Shown: piece by piece, positions 1-10,200 of the stretch
How positions within the stretch are numbered: position 1 is the first letter of the stretch
Layout of the letters: every line of letters begins with the position of its first letter
From: an uncultured Actinomyces sp.
GTDB lineage: Bacteria; Actinomycetota; Actinomycetes; Actinomycetales; Actinomycetaceae
DNA length: 64,000 nt
Assembly: GCA_900545825.1 (NCBI GenBank)
Contig: URAS01000005.1
Coordinates: 1-64,000, forward strand
Reading direction: 5' to 3'
Program-made: the position numbers and the translations under genes
Notes under the pieces: generated by a model
The model's database searches: none
What the model saw: only the letters and a program-made list of their open reading frames with translations
Told to the model about the DNA's origin: nothing

Positions 1-31
1 ACACACGCGGATCCATCACGAAATCAGGCAT
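1..31 (-). CDS. 5' end of an unidentified leftward gene (partial)
   Basis: An ATG on the minus strand at 31 opens a frame reading MPDFVMDPRV before the window ends. A GGAAGGAGG ribosome binding site lies five bases upstream, which is why it is called a start. Only ten codons are visible, so no function can be proposed. It lies downstream of the surface-protein gene at 144-3848 on the same strand. Confidence 0.5.
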   Translation of the reverse strand, partial: MPDFVMDPRV

Positions 32-81
32 AACAGCCTCCTTCCTGCACGGCTCACAACCAGCCTGCCAGAGACTGGAGC

Positions 82-123
82 ATGATGAAAGCGGACGAAA
101 GGATCACGTTCACGGGGGTGGGC
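82..123. repeat. REP1 palindrome, single (long arm only)
   Basis: This is the long palindrome of a repeat family seen four times in the window (also near 23095, 39227 and 41512). It reads GTGAACGTGATC, a central TTTCGTCCGC, then TTTCATCA on the minus strand. It lies just past the stop of the 144-3848 gene. The short second palindrome found in the other copies is not obvious here. Confidence 0.7.
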
Positions 124-143
124 CGCCGAGGGCGAGGGCGTCG

Positions 144-3100
144 CTACTTGGCCCAGCGTCGGCGCAGCATGACGCCGCCGCCGATCGTGCCGATCGCGGT
201 GACCCCCAGCAGGCCCAGCTGGGCGCCCTTGTGGGACAGCCAGCCGTCGCCGTCGCTTGTGTTCGTCTGGGTCTTCGCGCGGGCACTAGCGGCCCCGCGC
301 GGCGTGCTCGGCGTCAGCGGCGTCGGGTGCGTCGCCGACGCGCTGGCGGTCACGGCGCCCTCGGGCTGCTCGGACGTGCTGGGCGAGGTCTGCGGAGTCG
401 CCGACTGGGTGGTGGCCGAGCCACCGGCCGGCTGGGCCGGGCGGATCGGCGTGATCGCCTGGACGCTGCGCGACCCGCGCGTGGCGGTCGACCGCGCCGG
501 CAGAACCGGCGACTTGACACTCACCGAGCTGGGCTGGGCGACGTATTCGTCCTCGTAAATGATGATCGGCGCGGCGCTGCTGTAGGTGACGCGCGGCAGA
601 CCCGGGGCGATGAGCCCAGTGTCAGCGTTGCCGGAGCCCGACCCGCCGGTCTGGCTGCCCGCCGACTGGTTGGGATCGAGCGGCTTGACGGCCGTGCCGC
701 CGTTGCCCGTCGAAGGCTTCGCGCTCGTTGTGGGCTTCGGCGTGGACGTCGTCGTGGGCTTCGGGGTGGACGTCGTCGTCGGCTTCGGCGTCGTCGTCGG
801 CTTCGGCGTGGACGTCGTCGTCGGCTTCGGCGTCGTCGGCTTCGGCGTGGACGTCGTCGTCGGCTTCGGCGTCGTGGTCGGGGCTGTCGGCTCCGGGTTA
901 GCCGTCGGCTTCGGGGTCGGCTGGGTCGACGGCTTGTCGGTCGACGGGTCCGGCTTCGGGGTCGGCTGGGTTGACGGCTTCTCGATCGACGGGTCCGGCT
1001 TCGGCGTCGGCTGGGTGGCCGTGGGCTGCGGCTTCGGCGTATTCCCGGTGTCGCCGGGGTTCGGGGCCGGCGGGTTCTCCGGATCGTCGATCGGATCGTC
1101 GGTCGCGATCGAAATGACCGCGAGAACCTGGTTGCCGTCGGCGGTGACGCCGACCTGGGCCAGCGGCTTCTGCCCGGCCTTCACCGCGACGCTGCCGTCG
1201 GCGGTGACGCCGACCTGGGCCAGCGGCTTCTGCCCGGCCTTCACCGCGACGCTGCCGTCGGCGCCCACCGTGATCTGGTCGGCGCGCCACAGCTCGAGGT
1301 GGCTGACGATCTTGCCGGACGCGACGGCCTGGGCCGCGGCGTCGTGCGTGAGCGACATCGTCACCTTCGCGGCGCCCCGGCGGCCCTTCGCGGTGAACCG
1401 GGTCCAGCCGCTGACGCCGAGCTCGCTGTTGTCGCCGGCCGTGAGGTCCGCGGTCAGGTAGTAACCCTGCCCGCTGGTCAGGCCCGAATAGACGGCGGAG
1501 TTGACGAGGTCGACCGGCTGCTCGACCGTGTTGAGGATAATGGGTTCGCGCTCACCGCGCTTGCCCGTGAGGACGCCCGAGAGCTGCGGCGCCGCCGCCT
1601 TGTCGGTCCCGCGGACAACGGTGACGCTGCGGGTGGCGCGGTTGGTCGACCGGTCGGTCGTCGCGTCCTTGGTGTCGCCCTCCTTCGTCAGCGTCGTCGT
1701 GGCGACGACCTGGTCGACGCCCTCGAGGGCGTTCGCCGGCAGGGTGACGTCGACCTTGTGGTAGCCCTGGGCGCGGGAGCCGGGTGTGCCGGACGGCGTG
1801 AACGTGCTGGTCGCCGTGCCGCCGGTGATCGGGTGGCCGTCGGCGTCGGCGAGGGTCGTGTGGATCTGGTAGGGCGTGCCGGCGATGACGTCGGAGTACC
1901 CGGCCCACGCGGTCAGCGTAACCGGCGCCGACGTGGCGGAGGCGTCAATGAGTTTGTTGCCGTCGGGGCCGACGAGCGACGTGTAGATGATCGGCGACGA
2001 CGAGGTCGTCGAGCCACTCGGCGTCGCGGCACCGGAGTAGACGACGGTCGCACGCACCTGCAGCGGCTCCTTGCCCAGGGTGAAGCTGACCCGCGAGTTC
2101 GCCGCATCCGAGGTGAACTGGCCGTCACCAGACACCCGATCGAACGTCACCTGCGCCTGGCCCAGCCCCTGGTCGGCGATGGCGGGGGCGACCGACAGCT
2201 GGCACGAGGAGCCCGCCTGGAGCGCGCTCAACGCCGGGATTGTCCGCGAATCGAGCAGCTCGCGGGCAACCACGGTCTCGCGTCCCGTGATCGCCTGGCT
2301 GTTGGCGGTTTGGAGGCAGCGGTAGTCGACAACGAACCGGGGGTCGAGGGGAAGCTGCTTGCCGTTAACCTGCGTGACCAGGGTAAATCCGGGGCCTTCT
2401 TCGGTCGCCTGCGCGGTCACAAGGGTGACCGTGCTGTCGTGGTCGGCCGCGATCGGCGCCGAGAGGACGGCGCGCGGGAAGGTCTGGCCCGCCCACGTGA
2501 TCTCCTCGCCGCTGCGGGAGACGCCGCCAACCGTCCACTGGGTCGCCTGGGTGTTGCCGCGGAGGTAAACGGCGCAACGGGCGCCCACGGGCAGCCCCTG
2601 GATCGTCAGCGTCGTGTCGTCCGCAAACGAGAGGGTGCCATCGGCCAGGTCCGCGCCGTTCGCGGAATCCGAGCAGATGTACCGCACCGCGTAGCGCGGG
2701 AACACGCCAGCCGTGCCTGCCGGGTTCACCGAGACCGTGAGGTTCCCGACCGACGAGGCGTTCGTGTCGGCCGGCTGCGTGGTGGTCGACGAGGACGTTC
2801 CGGTCGGCTGGCCGGACGAGTCAGGGGTCGCCACGGGGAAATGGTTGACGTCGGGCGCGTCGTCGGCGGGCGTCGCCACAGGGAAGTGATCGGCGTCCGG
2901 CTCCGTGGCCGCCGGCGTGGCGGCGGACGACGTCGCGGGCGCGGAAGACGTGGCCGTCGAGGGCGTCGGGTTGGCGGCGCGGTCGGACGTGGTCTCGGGC
3001 TCGGCCGGAGCCATGGCGTCGGCGCTGTCCGCAGAGGCCGGCAACGCCCTGGCCTCGATGGGCTGGGTCGGCTGGGTGCAGGCGACCTCGGCATGCGCCT

Positions 3101-3848
3101 GGGCCGTCACGGGAACCGTCAGCTGCTGCTCGGCGTTGGCGGCGGGAAGGTCGGGCTGGGTGGTGGAGGCCGACGTGCGGAGGGCGCCCATGACGCCCGC
3201 GGTCGTCGGCGTGTCCTGGACGCTGATATCGATCGACGTGCGACCGCTCGCACACACCGCGGGCAGGAAAGCCCCGTTGACCAGCTGCGCAGGGGTGAAC
3301 GACCACGTCTGGTCGCCCTGTCGCAGCTCGATCGCCACAGAGGCCGCGAGCTGCCGAAGCACGCGCCCCTGGTCCATCAGGCGCACGACGAGCGCGCCAT
3401 TCTTGCGCCCCTCGACGCTCACGCGGACCGACGACGCCGCAGCCGGCTGGTCGGTCGTCGGCGTGTTCTGCGCCGCCTGGGTGGCGGCGTCAACCAGCTG
3501 CTGAGCCTGGTCGGACTGGGCGGGCCGGCCCGTCGCGATCGCGGTGATCGCCTGATTCCAGTCGGCCTCGGCGTGCTGGCCTGAGGTGTTGACGTAGGCG
3601 TCAGCCAGGGCCGACAGCTCGCGTGCCACCTGCGGCGACGTGGGCGCATCGGCCTGGGCGAAGGTCAGCTGGACGGGGGCGATGATGGGCTCAGACAACG
3701 CACCCGCCTGGTCGGCGGATTCGGTCTGGGCGGAGGACGCCTGAACGAGCGCCACAGCGACCCATGCGAAAGCCACGACGGCTGCGAGACCCGCAGCAAC
3801 CCAACGGCTCACTCGGACCGCAACACGCGATGACCGGGAGTAATCCAT
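144..3848 (-). CDS. Secreted DUF5979/VaFE-like surface protein with degenerate anchor
   Basis: A 1234-residue protein. The start at 3848 is chosen over an upstream in-frame ATG at 3887 because GAGGAGAG precedes it. An N-terminal hydrophobic signal (about residues 15-40) is followed by the N-terminal region shared with the next two genes, two DUF5979-like modules (about 385-610), two VaFE-like modules that have lost most of the VVFE signature, and a Thr/Pro/Lys stalk of TPKPTT units. The C-terminus has a hydrophobic helix and an RRRWAK tail, but the sorting motif position reads LSHKG where its paralogues have LATTG and LAKTG. It also lacks the N-terminal Cys of the thioester pair; the matching Gln site reads WNQA (N98, Q99). 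It is probably a diverged paralogue retained in the membrane or released. Surface location is inferred from architecture. Confidence 0.85.
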   Translation of the reverse strand: MDYSRSSRVAVRVSRWVAAGLAAVVAFAWVAVALVQASSAQTESADQAGALSEPIIAPVQLTFAQADAPTSPQVARELSALADAYVNTSGQHAEADWNQAITAIATGRPAQSDQAQQLVDAATQAAQNTPTTDQPAAASSVRVSVEGRKNGALVVRLMDQGRVLRQLAASVAIELRQGDQTWSFTPAQLVNGAFLPAVCASGRTSIDISVQDTPTTAGVMGALRTSASTTQPDLPAANAEQQLTVPVTAQAHAEVACTQPTQPIEARALPASADSADAMAPAEPETTSDRAANPTPSTATSSAPATSSAATPAATEPDADHFPVATPADDAPDVNHFPVATPDSSGQPTGTSSSTTTQPADTNASSVGNLTVSVNPAGTAGVFPRYAVRYICSDSANGADLADGTLSFADDTTLTIQGLPVGARCAVYLRGNTQATQWTVGGVSRSGEEITWAGQTFPRAVLSAPIAADHDSTVTLVTAQATEEGPGFTLVTQVNGKQLPLDPRFVVDYRCLQTANSQAITGRETVVARELLDSRTIPALSALQAGSSCQLSVAPAIADQGLGQAQVTFDRVSGDGQFTSDAANSRVSFTLGKEPLQVRATVVYSGAATPSGSTTSSSPIIYTSLVGPDGNKLIDASATSAPVTLTAWAGYSDVIAGTPYQIHTTLADADGHPITGGTATSTFTPSGTPGSRAQGYHKVDVTLPANALEGVDQVVATTTLTKEGDTKDATTDRSTNRATRSVTVVRGTDKAAAPQLSGVLTGKRGEREPIILNTVEQPVDLVNSAVYSGLTSGQGYYLTADLTAGDNSELGVSGWTRFTAKGRRGAAKVTMSLTHDAAAQAVASGKIVSHLELWRADQITVGADGSVAVKAGQKPLAQVGVTADGSVAVKAGQKPLAQVGVTADGNQVLAVISIATDDPIDDPENPPAPNPGDTGNTPKPQPTATQPTPKPDPSIEKPSTQPTPKPDPSTDKPSTQPTPKPTANPEPTAPTTTPKPTTTSTPKPTTPKPTTTSTPKPTTTPKPTTTSTPKPTTTSTPKPTTSAKPSTGNGGTAVKPLDPNQSAGSQTGGSGSGNADTGLIAPGLPRVTYSSAAPIIIYEDEYVAQPSSVSVKSPVLPARSTATRGSRSVQAITPIRPAQPAGGSATTQSATPQTSPSTSEQPEGAVTASASATHPTPLTPSTPRGAASARAKTQTNTSDGDGWLSHKGAQLGLLGVTAIGTIGGGVMLRRRWAK
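1141..1260. repeat. Perfect 60-bp tandem duplication inside the surface-protein gene
   Basis: Bases 1141-1200 and 1201-1260 are identical and in frame. They duplicate a 20-residue segment beginning ADGSVAVKAGQ. The absence of any mismatch suggests a recent slippage or recombination event, or an assembly artefact. Confidence 0.95.
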
Positions 3849-3918
3849 CGCCGTCTCTCCTCGGGACCCCGGGAACGGGGGCCACACTTACCATGCCTAA
3901 AGTATGAGAACATTTCAG

Positions 3919-3948
3919 AGATTAGCTGTTTCCAATGCCCACTGTCAA
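3919..3948 (-). promoter_or_regulatory. Promoter of the 144-3848 surface gene
   Basis: On the minus strand TTGACA (3943-3948) is followed by an 18-bp spacer and TAATCT (3919-3924), about 70 bases upstream of the chosen ATG. The same hexamers and spacing precede the two paralogous genes. Confidence 0.7.
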
Positions 3949-4280
3949 CCGATTTTCCGGGCCTGCCGCCTACTTAACACGTGCATACCGTCATGTGGCG
4001 GGCGTCTCATTCTCACCCATTTGCCACCTGGTTGCGTATGCCCTCGTCAATACCTACCAGCAGATCAGAGACGGAGTGGTTGACCCGCCCTCAGAGGCCA
4101 GCCGGCGTCCGGAGGGTGGCGACAATAACGTCCTCGGGCGCGAGGGCGTCTTCCGCTCGTTGGGTGCGGTAGGCGTGTGCAGCGTGCCGGGGGCACGCGA
4201 GGCCCGTCAGTACAGCCCGAGGGCATGCGTGGGCCCAGGGCGGGTGTGCCCGGATTCAGGGAGGACGGCCGGGGTGCCGA
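3949..4280. other. Gap between surface genes, nothing recognised
   Basis: About 330 bases between the promoter of the 144-3848 gene and the stop of the 4281-6890 gene. No supported ORF, RNA gene or clear terminator was found. Confidence 0.5.
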
Positions 4281-6890
4281 CTAGGCGCCGTGGCGGCGAC
4301 CGACGCGCGCGAGCGCAAGGCCGGCGAGAACGGTCGACAGGGCGACCGCGACGACGACGCCGGCGTTGACGCCGGTGGTGGCCAGCGCGTGCTCGACACG
4401 GACGACCGGCGAGGAGCTCGGCGACTGGGTACCGCCGGAGCCGCTGGTCGACCCCGCACCCTGCCGCTGGTCAGCGGACGAATCGGAGCCCGAGCCCTGG
4501 CGATCGGTCGACTTCGTGGATGCGCCGTCCTGGCGATCGGTCGACTTCACCGACGAGTCGCCGCCGGGCACCTGCGTGGTCTCCGTCGACGTCGGCTTGG
4601 GCTTCGGCTTCGGCTGATCCGTGCTCGGCTTGGGCTTCGGCTGATCCGTGCTCGGCTTGGGCTTGGGCTGATCCGCGGTCGGCTTCGGCTGATCCGTGGT
4701 CGGCTTCGGCTGATCCGTGGTCGGCTTCGGCTGATCCGTGGTCGGCTTCGGCTTCGGCTGATCCGTGGTCGGCTTCGGCTTGGGCTGATCCGTGGTCGGC
4801 TTCGGCTTGGGCTGATCCGTGGTCGGCTTGGGCTGATCCGTGGTCGGCTTCGGCTTCGGCTGATCCGTCGACGGCTTGGGCTTCGGCTGATCCGTCGTCG
4901 GCTTCGGCTGATCCGTCGATGGCTTCGGGTCCGGCTTGGGGTTGACCGGCACGGCCTTGGCGACGACGACCGTCTGGGCCGCGTCCTTGATATTCGTGTG
5001 GAACGCATACGGCGTGGCACCGCTGCGGACGTGGCCCTGGGTGTCAATGTCGGCCTTGCGATACACCCACTCGTAAACGACCATGGTCTCGCCCGGCTGC
5101 GCCTGGGCCGCGGGCACCGAAAGCTCGACCGGGACGCTGCCGGCCGCGTGATCGGCCGCGGCGTGGATCCAGGTGATGCCGCGCTGGGTGACGTCGGGGA
5201 CGGGCTTGCCACTGCTCTGCGCCACGAGGTTGCCGACGACCGCATAGTCGCCAGCCGCAAAGTCGGTGTAGGTCACGGTGTCGCGGACAATGCCGTCGAC
5301 GTTCGCCGCCAACAGCTTGTCGTTGTCAGCCGCGTCGATCGCGCTGGTCGAGATCACCGGCACGCAGCGCGGTGTGGGCTGCGGCTGCGGATCCGGCTTG
5401 GGCTGTTCCGTCGTCGGCTTGGGCTGCTCCGTCGTCGGCTTGGGCTGTTCCGTCGTCGGCTTCGGCTGTTCCGTCGTCGGCTTGGGCTGCTCCGTCGTCG
5501 GCTTGGGCTGCTCCGTCGTCGGCTTGGGCTGCTCCGTCGTCGGCTTCGGCTGTTCCGTCGTCGGCTTCGGATCCGGCTTCACCGTCGGCTTCGTCGGCTT
5601 GACGGTCGGCCCGAAGATCGGGGTCGGCATGCCCGGCGCGATCGGGAATCCGGGCGCGATGTCGGCGGGGAGGACGACGTCGTCGCCGGCTCCCGAGGGA
5701 ACGGACACGTCCCTGTCGGTGCCGTCGACGTCCCAGATCACGACGTCGCCCTCGTCGACGCCATCGGTCGAGCTGGGCAGGGCGACGGCAGGAACCGACA
5801 CGCACGGCACGGTGGCCTGGGGCTGCGCGGCGTCGCGCTCCGACGGGCTGGACGCGGCGGCCGGCTGGGCTTGCGGGCAGGCGACCTGGAAGGCGGCCTG
5901 GCCAGAAACGGGGACCTCGACGGGAGGAATGATGACGTGCAGGTGGTCGGCCGCGGACGGCTGCTGCAGCGTGGCGAACAGGCCTGACAGCACCATCGAC
6001 CCGCTCCACGCGACCGACACCGCGGTCGCGCCGTCCTCGCACGGGACGTCGACGGGGATGCCGGGGCCCAGCGCCTGGGTAACGCTGCCGGTGACCTGCT
6101 GGTCCGCGGCGGTGACGGTCACCGTGGCCTCGGAGGCCGTCGAGGCGGCCGACAGCGCGCGCTGCACCTGGGAATCGGTCGAGGTCAGGCGGACATTCCA
6201 GCGGCCCGCCTGGTCGCCCGGGGTGACCGTGACGGCGACCGACGCGAGCAGTTCGGCGTTCGTCAGCGTCGGCGTATCGCCGGACCGGACCTGCTGGACG
6301 AGCCGGTCGGCCTGGGCCTGGTCGTCGGCGGACGAATCCTGGCTCCACGAGGGCGTCCGCCCCATGAGGGTCCACGCGGCGGCCTGCCAGGCGGCGGCCG
6401 AGGCCGTCCGATTCTCGCTATAGAGCGCCGAGAGAGCCGCCAGCTGCCGCTGAATATCGGGGTGGGCCTGGAGGTTCTGTGCAGCGGGAGAAGAGGGAGC
6501 GAGACTCGGATCGGCCACGACGGCCCCCGCGGAATCCGCGGTGACCTGCCCACATCCGGCGTCCGCGCACACCCCGAAGCCGCCGTGGGTGAAAGTCGCG
6601 AGGCCACCCGCGGCGCCCTCAGACTGGGGATCAGTGACTGCCGAGATCGGCGCGATCGCGCCGCCGGGGGTGTCGGTCGCCAGCGACGCCAGGGCCGTGG
6701 AGGGCTGGGGGCCACCGGTCAGCTGGACGTCGAGCGATGCCGTCTGGGGTCCCGTGTCCTGGGGCCCCTGAGCCAGCGAGGGCGCGATCAGCGAAACTGT
6801 GACCCACAGGGCCGCCATGACGGCCGCCACCGCGGCGGCTGTCCAATGCCGCAGCCGCTGCTGGGCTGGGGGCGTCAGCAAGTGGGGCAT
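4281..6890 (-). CDS. LAXTG-anchored thioester/VaFE surface protein with Pro-Thr stalks
   Basis: An 869-residue surface protein with AGGAG nine bases before the ATG. The signal segment ends near SLAQ (about residue 41). The N-terminal domain has Cys108 (GVCAD) and Gln169 in WQAAAW, the spacing and context of a TQXA-type internal thioester that can bond covalently to a target. A shared immunoglobulin-like region follows, then eight KPTTEQP units, one VaFE module with VVYEWVY, and a long stalk of KPTTDQP and KPKPTTDQP units. The C-terminus is LATTG, a hydrophobic helix and an RRHGA tail. LAXTG is the motif used by class E sortases of high-GC actinobacteria (family knowledge); no sortase gene is in the window. 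The role is probably adhesion, inferred from architecture. Confidence 0.88.
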   Translation of the reverse strand: MPHLLTPPAQQRLRHWTAAAVAAVMAALWVTVSLIAPSLAQGPQDTGPQTASLDVQLTGGPQPSTALASLATDTPGGAIAPISAVTDPQSEGAAGGLATFTHGGFGVCADAGCGQVTADSAGAVVADPSLAPSSPAAQNLQAHPDIQRQLAALSALYSENRTASAAAWQAAAWTLMGRTPSWSQDSSADDQAQADRLVQQVRSGDTPTLTNAELLASVAVTVTPGDQAGRWNVRLTSTDSQVQRALSAASTASEATVTVTAADQQVTGSVTQALGPGIPVDVPCEDGATAVSVAWSGSMVLSGLFATLQQPSAADHLHVIIPPVEVPVSGQAAFQVACPQAQPAAASSPSERDAAQPQATVPCVSVPAVALPSSTDGVDEGDVVIWDVDGTDRDVSVPSGAGDDVVLPADIAPGFPIAPGMPTPIFGPTVKPTKPTVKPDPKPTTEQPKPTTEQPKPTTEQPKPTTEQPKPTTEQPKPTTEQPKPTTEQPKPTTEQPKPDPQPQPTPRCVPVISTSAIDAADNDKLLAANVDGIVRDTVTYTDFAAGDYAVVGNLVAQSSGKPVPDVTQRGITWIHAAADHAAGSVPVELSVPAAQAQPGETMVVYEWVYRKADIDTQGHVRSGATPYAFHTNIKDAAQTVVVAKAVPVNPKPDPKPSTDQPKPTTDQPKPKPSTDQPKPKPTTDQPKPTTDQPKPKPTTDQPKPKPTTDQPKPKPTTDQPKPTTDQPKPTTDQPKPTADQPKPKPSTDQPKPKPSTDQPKPKPKPTSTETTQVPGGDSSVKSTDRQDGASTKSTDRQGSGSDSSADQRQGAGSTSGSGGTQSPSSSPVVRVEHALATTGVNAGVVVAVALSTVLAGLALARVGRRHGA
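4603..4925. repeat. Pro-Thr stalk tandem repeats (KPTTDQP type)
   Basis: Tandem in-frame units of about 21 or 27 bp encode KPTTDQP and KPKPTTDQP, with a few KPKPSTDQP variants. Near-identical DNA makes the array prone to length variation. Confidence 0.9.
5395..5565. repeat. Eight 21-bp units encoding KPTTEQP
   Basis: Eight successive 21-bp units differ only at a few synonymous positions. They form the proline-rich spacer between the N-terminal region and the VaFE module of the 4281-6890 protein. Confidence 0.9.
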
Positions 6891-6969
6891 CGACTAAACT
6901 CCTGCGGGCCCAGATAATCCCGGGACGTGGACGGCAAATTGGGGACCATGAGAGATCACTAACGTTCCT

Positions 6970-6999
6970 AGATTACGGGGTTTCGACGAGGTGTGTCAA
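6970..6999 (-). promoter_or_regulatory. Promoter of the 4281-6890 surface gene
   Basis: On the minus strand TTGACA (6994-6999), 18 bp, TAATCT (6970-6975), about 80 bases from the ATG. The hexamers and spacing match the promoter at 3919-3948 exactly. Confidence 0.72.
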
Positions 7000-7163
7000 C
7001 CGGCCGCAAGGACAACTTTCCCGCGCCAATACGGCGTTTGACATGCCTATTTACGCACACGTCAACCGTTCGCTACCTTTCCGGTTGAGGGCCATGTCTC
7101 CATGACATCGACCACAGGCACGGACCGCCCGCCTCGTCGCCCTCGGGGCTTCCGGATAGCGGG

Positions 7164-7202
7164 AGGGCGCCCGCCTCCCGCGTGGGGAAGCGGGCGCCCT
7201 CT
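7164..7202 (-). terminator. Hairpin terminator after the 7245-13022 surface gene
   Basis: A perfect 12-bp GC-rich stem (7164-7175 with 7191-7202) and 15-base loop lie about 40 bases past the stop codon. There is no clear T-run, so termination is inferred from position and stem strength. Confidence 0.65.
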
Positions 7203-7244
7203 CGGTGTGCCCGGCGCTACCGGCTGGCGCGCCGGGCCTCGATA

Positions 7245-10200
7245 TTAGGAGTCGCGGCGGCGCAGGCCCGCGAGGCCGAAGCCCGCGAGGATCACGCCGG
7301 CGGCGACCGCGGCCATGACGCCGGCGTTCACGCCGGTCTTCGCGAGGAACCGGTGGACCTTGACGATCGGAGCCTGCGGCTTCGGCGTCACCTTGCCGGT
7401 CGTCGTGGTGCCCTTCGGCACCTTGACCGTCACCGTCTGGGCCTTGTCATTGATGTCCGTGTGCGTCGCGTAGGGCTGCGCACCGTTCTTGACCTGGCCG
7501 TTCGCGTCGACGTCCTGCGCGCGGTAGACCCGCTCGAAGACCACCAGCGAAGCGTTCTCCTTGACCTGGCTGCCCGGAACCGTGAACTCGATCGTCACCT
7601 CAGCACCCTCGTGATCGTTCGCGATCGTCACGTGCTTGGCCTCGACCTGCGCGGCACCCGGGACCGGCTGGCCGGTCGCCTTGTCCATGAGCGTCCCGAT
7701 GACGACGTACTCGCCCTTGGCGAAGTCCGTCATCGTCACCTGGTCGCGAACCTTGCCGTCAACACCGACCTGGAGGAACTTGTCGCCATCCTTCGCGTCA
7801 ACCGCGGAGGTCTTGACCTTCGGCTGGCACTCGGGGTGCGACGGGCTCGTCGGCTGGTTCGGCGTCGTCTCGCCCGGACCCGTCGGCGTGGCCGGCTGGC
7901 CCGGCGTCGAGGTCGACGGGGTCGGCGTCGGCGTCTCGTCACACGGCGTCGTCGGGGTCGGCGTCGGCGTGGACGACTCCGGCGTGGTCGGGGTCGGCGT
8001 CGAGGTCGTCGGCGTCGGCGTGTTCGGCGTGGACTCCGGCGTGCTCGGCTTCGGCTTGTCAACGACGACCGTCTGGGCGGCGTCGTCCTTGTCGCGGTGC
8101 TGAGCGACCGGGGTCGCGCCCTTATTGGCCACACCGTTCGCATCGGCGTCGGCGGCCTTGAAGACGTCCTCGAAGACGACGTACTCCGCACCCGGCTTGA
8201 GGACGCCCTCGGGAACCGAGAACACCATCTCGACGGTGCCGTTCTGCTTGTAGGCGGTGACCTCAATGTGGCCGGCCTGCGTCATCGTGGCGGACTCAAC
8301 CGGCTCGCCCGTGGCCTTGTCGACCAGCGTGCCGTTGACGACGTAGCTGCCGGGGGCCAGGTTGCTCCACGAAACCGTGTCGACAATCTTGACCGCACCC
8401 TGCGACGAGACCGTCTGGTCACCATCCGCCTGGTCCTTCGCCGAGGTCGACACCTTGGGGGTGCACCACTCGGGGACGTTGCCGCCAGGCGTGGGCGTCG
8501 ACGGGGTCGGCTGACCCGGCGTCGAGGTCGACTCGCTCGGCGTGGCCGGCTGGTTCGGCGTCGAGGTCGACGGCGTGGGCGTCGGCTCGCACGGGTTCGA
8601 CGGGGTCGGCTCGCTCGGCGTCGTCGTGGACGGCGTGGGCTCGCTCGGCGTCGTCGTGGACGGCGTGGGCTCGCTCGGCGTCGTGGTCGACGGGGTCGGC
8701 TCGCTCGGCGTCGTCGTGGACGGCGTGGGCTCGCTCGGCGTCGTCGTGGACGGCGTCGGCGTGCTCGGCGTCTCGGTCGACGGGGTGTTCGGCTTCGGGT
8801 AGGTGTTCGTCGCCGTCACCGTGATCGACACACCGTCGCCCTCGGGAACCGTGAACGTGCCGGTCATCTCGTTGGCTGCAACCGCGACCGCCGTGTTGTC
8901 CGACGTCCACGCGACCACCGGGGCAGTCCCGTCGATCAGCGCCTTGTCCTTGGACTCGGTGATCTGGCACGTCGCGCCAGCGACGACCTCGTAGTCACCG
9001 GAGACCGCGCCGGACTTGACGGTGATGTTCTTCTTCTCGACCTTCGCGCCATCCGGGTTGGTGCACGCGAGGTCGAACGAGAAGTCGCGATCCTTGATCG
9101 GCTGTCCCTGAGCGTCGATGGCGACCTTACCGATGCGGACGACCGACGGCTTAACCGGCGGGGTCGTCACGGTGATGGTCTGCGACTCGGCCTTGGGGTC
9201 CTCGTGCGTGGCGACCGGGGTCGCGCCCTCGGTCACGCCCTTGTCGGTGACGTCACCGGCCTTGTAGACCTTCTCGAACACGACGAACGTGCGGCCCGGA
9301 ACCACCTGGTCGGCGGGAACCGTGAGGAGCGAGCGAACCTGGCCCGTGGTCTGGTCCTTCGCGACCGTGAACGGGATCGGCGCGGCCTTCGAGCCGGCGA
9401 CGTCGGACACCTGGTCGCCCGCGACGCTCTTCAGCGTCGGGACGAGGACGTAGGCGCCCTCGGGCAGGTTCTTCCACTCGGTGACGTCGGCGATCGACGC
9501 GTCCTTGCCAACCTCGATGGTCTTGGCGTCCTGGCCGTCGGCGGCGTTCGCGTTCGACGCGACCGTGCCGATCTCGACCTTCGGCTGCTCCACCGGGGTG
9601 TAGGTGTTCGTCGCCGTGACCGTCAGCTGCGAGCCGGCGACCGCCGGGACCGTGAAGGTCGCCGTCTGGTCGGTGGCCGTGACCTCGAGGCCCTGGCCGG
9701 CGAACGACACCTGGTGGGTGTAGCCCTTAACCGCGGCGTTGGTCTCGGTCAGCGTGCACTGCGCGCCGATCGTCGCCTTGACGGTCTGCGGGGTGCCCGG
9801 GGTCAACGTCATGTTCTGCTGCTTGTCACCGCAGGCCAGCGTGAAGTCGTAGGACTTGCCCGCCTGGTCCGCGCCGAGGCCCGACACCTGCTTGACCAGC
9901 GTGAGGTCGACGTCCTTCGGCTGGGTCTTGGGGACGATCGTGATCGTCTGGCCCTTGTCGTCCGGCTCGGTGTGCTTGGCGACGGGCTCGTCGCCCGGCG
10001 TCTTCGGCGTGACCTGCGGGTTCTCCGAGGTCGGCTTGTTCACCTTGTCGGCCTGCCAGATCCGCTCGTAGGCGGTCACCTGCGAGGTCGACGTGATGAT
10101 GTGCGCCGGCAGGGTGAACGGAACGTCGACCGTGCCGGACACCAGCTGGCCCTTGTCGCCGGCGGGCGTGAAGGTCGCCCAGCCGGTCACCTTGGTGTCG

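Noticed and set aside
1299..3584. A 761-codon plus-strand frame opposite the first surface gene
   Set aside because: Same reasoning: low-complexity Arg/Gly/Val composition with no start signal, opposite an intact annotated gene.
4603..5565. Regular 21-bp repeats considered as CRISPR or a regulatory array
   Set aside because: They are in frame inside a coding gene and encode a proline-rich stalk.
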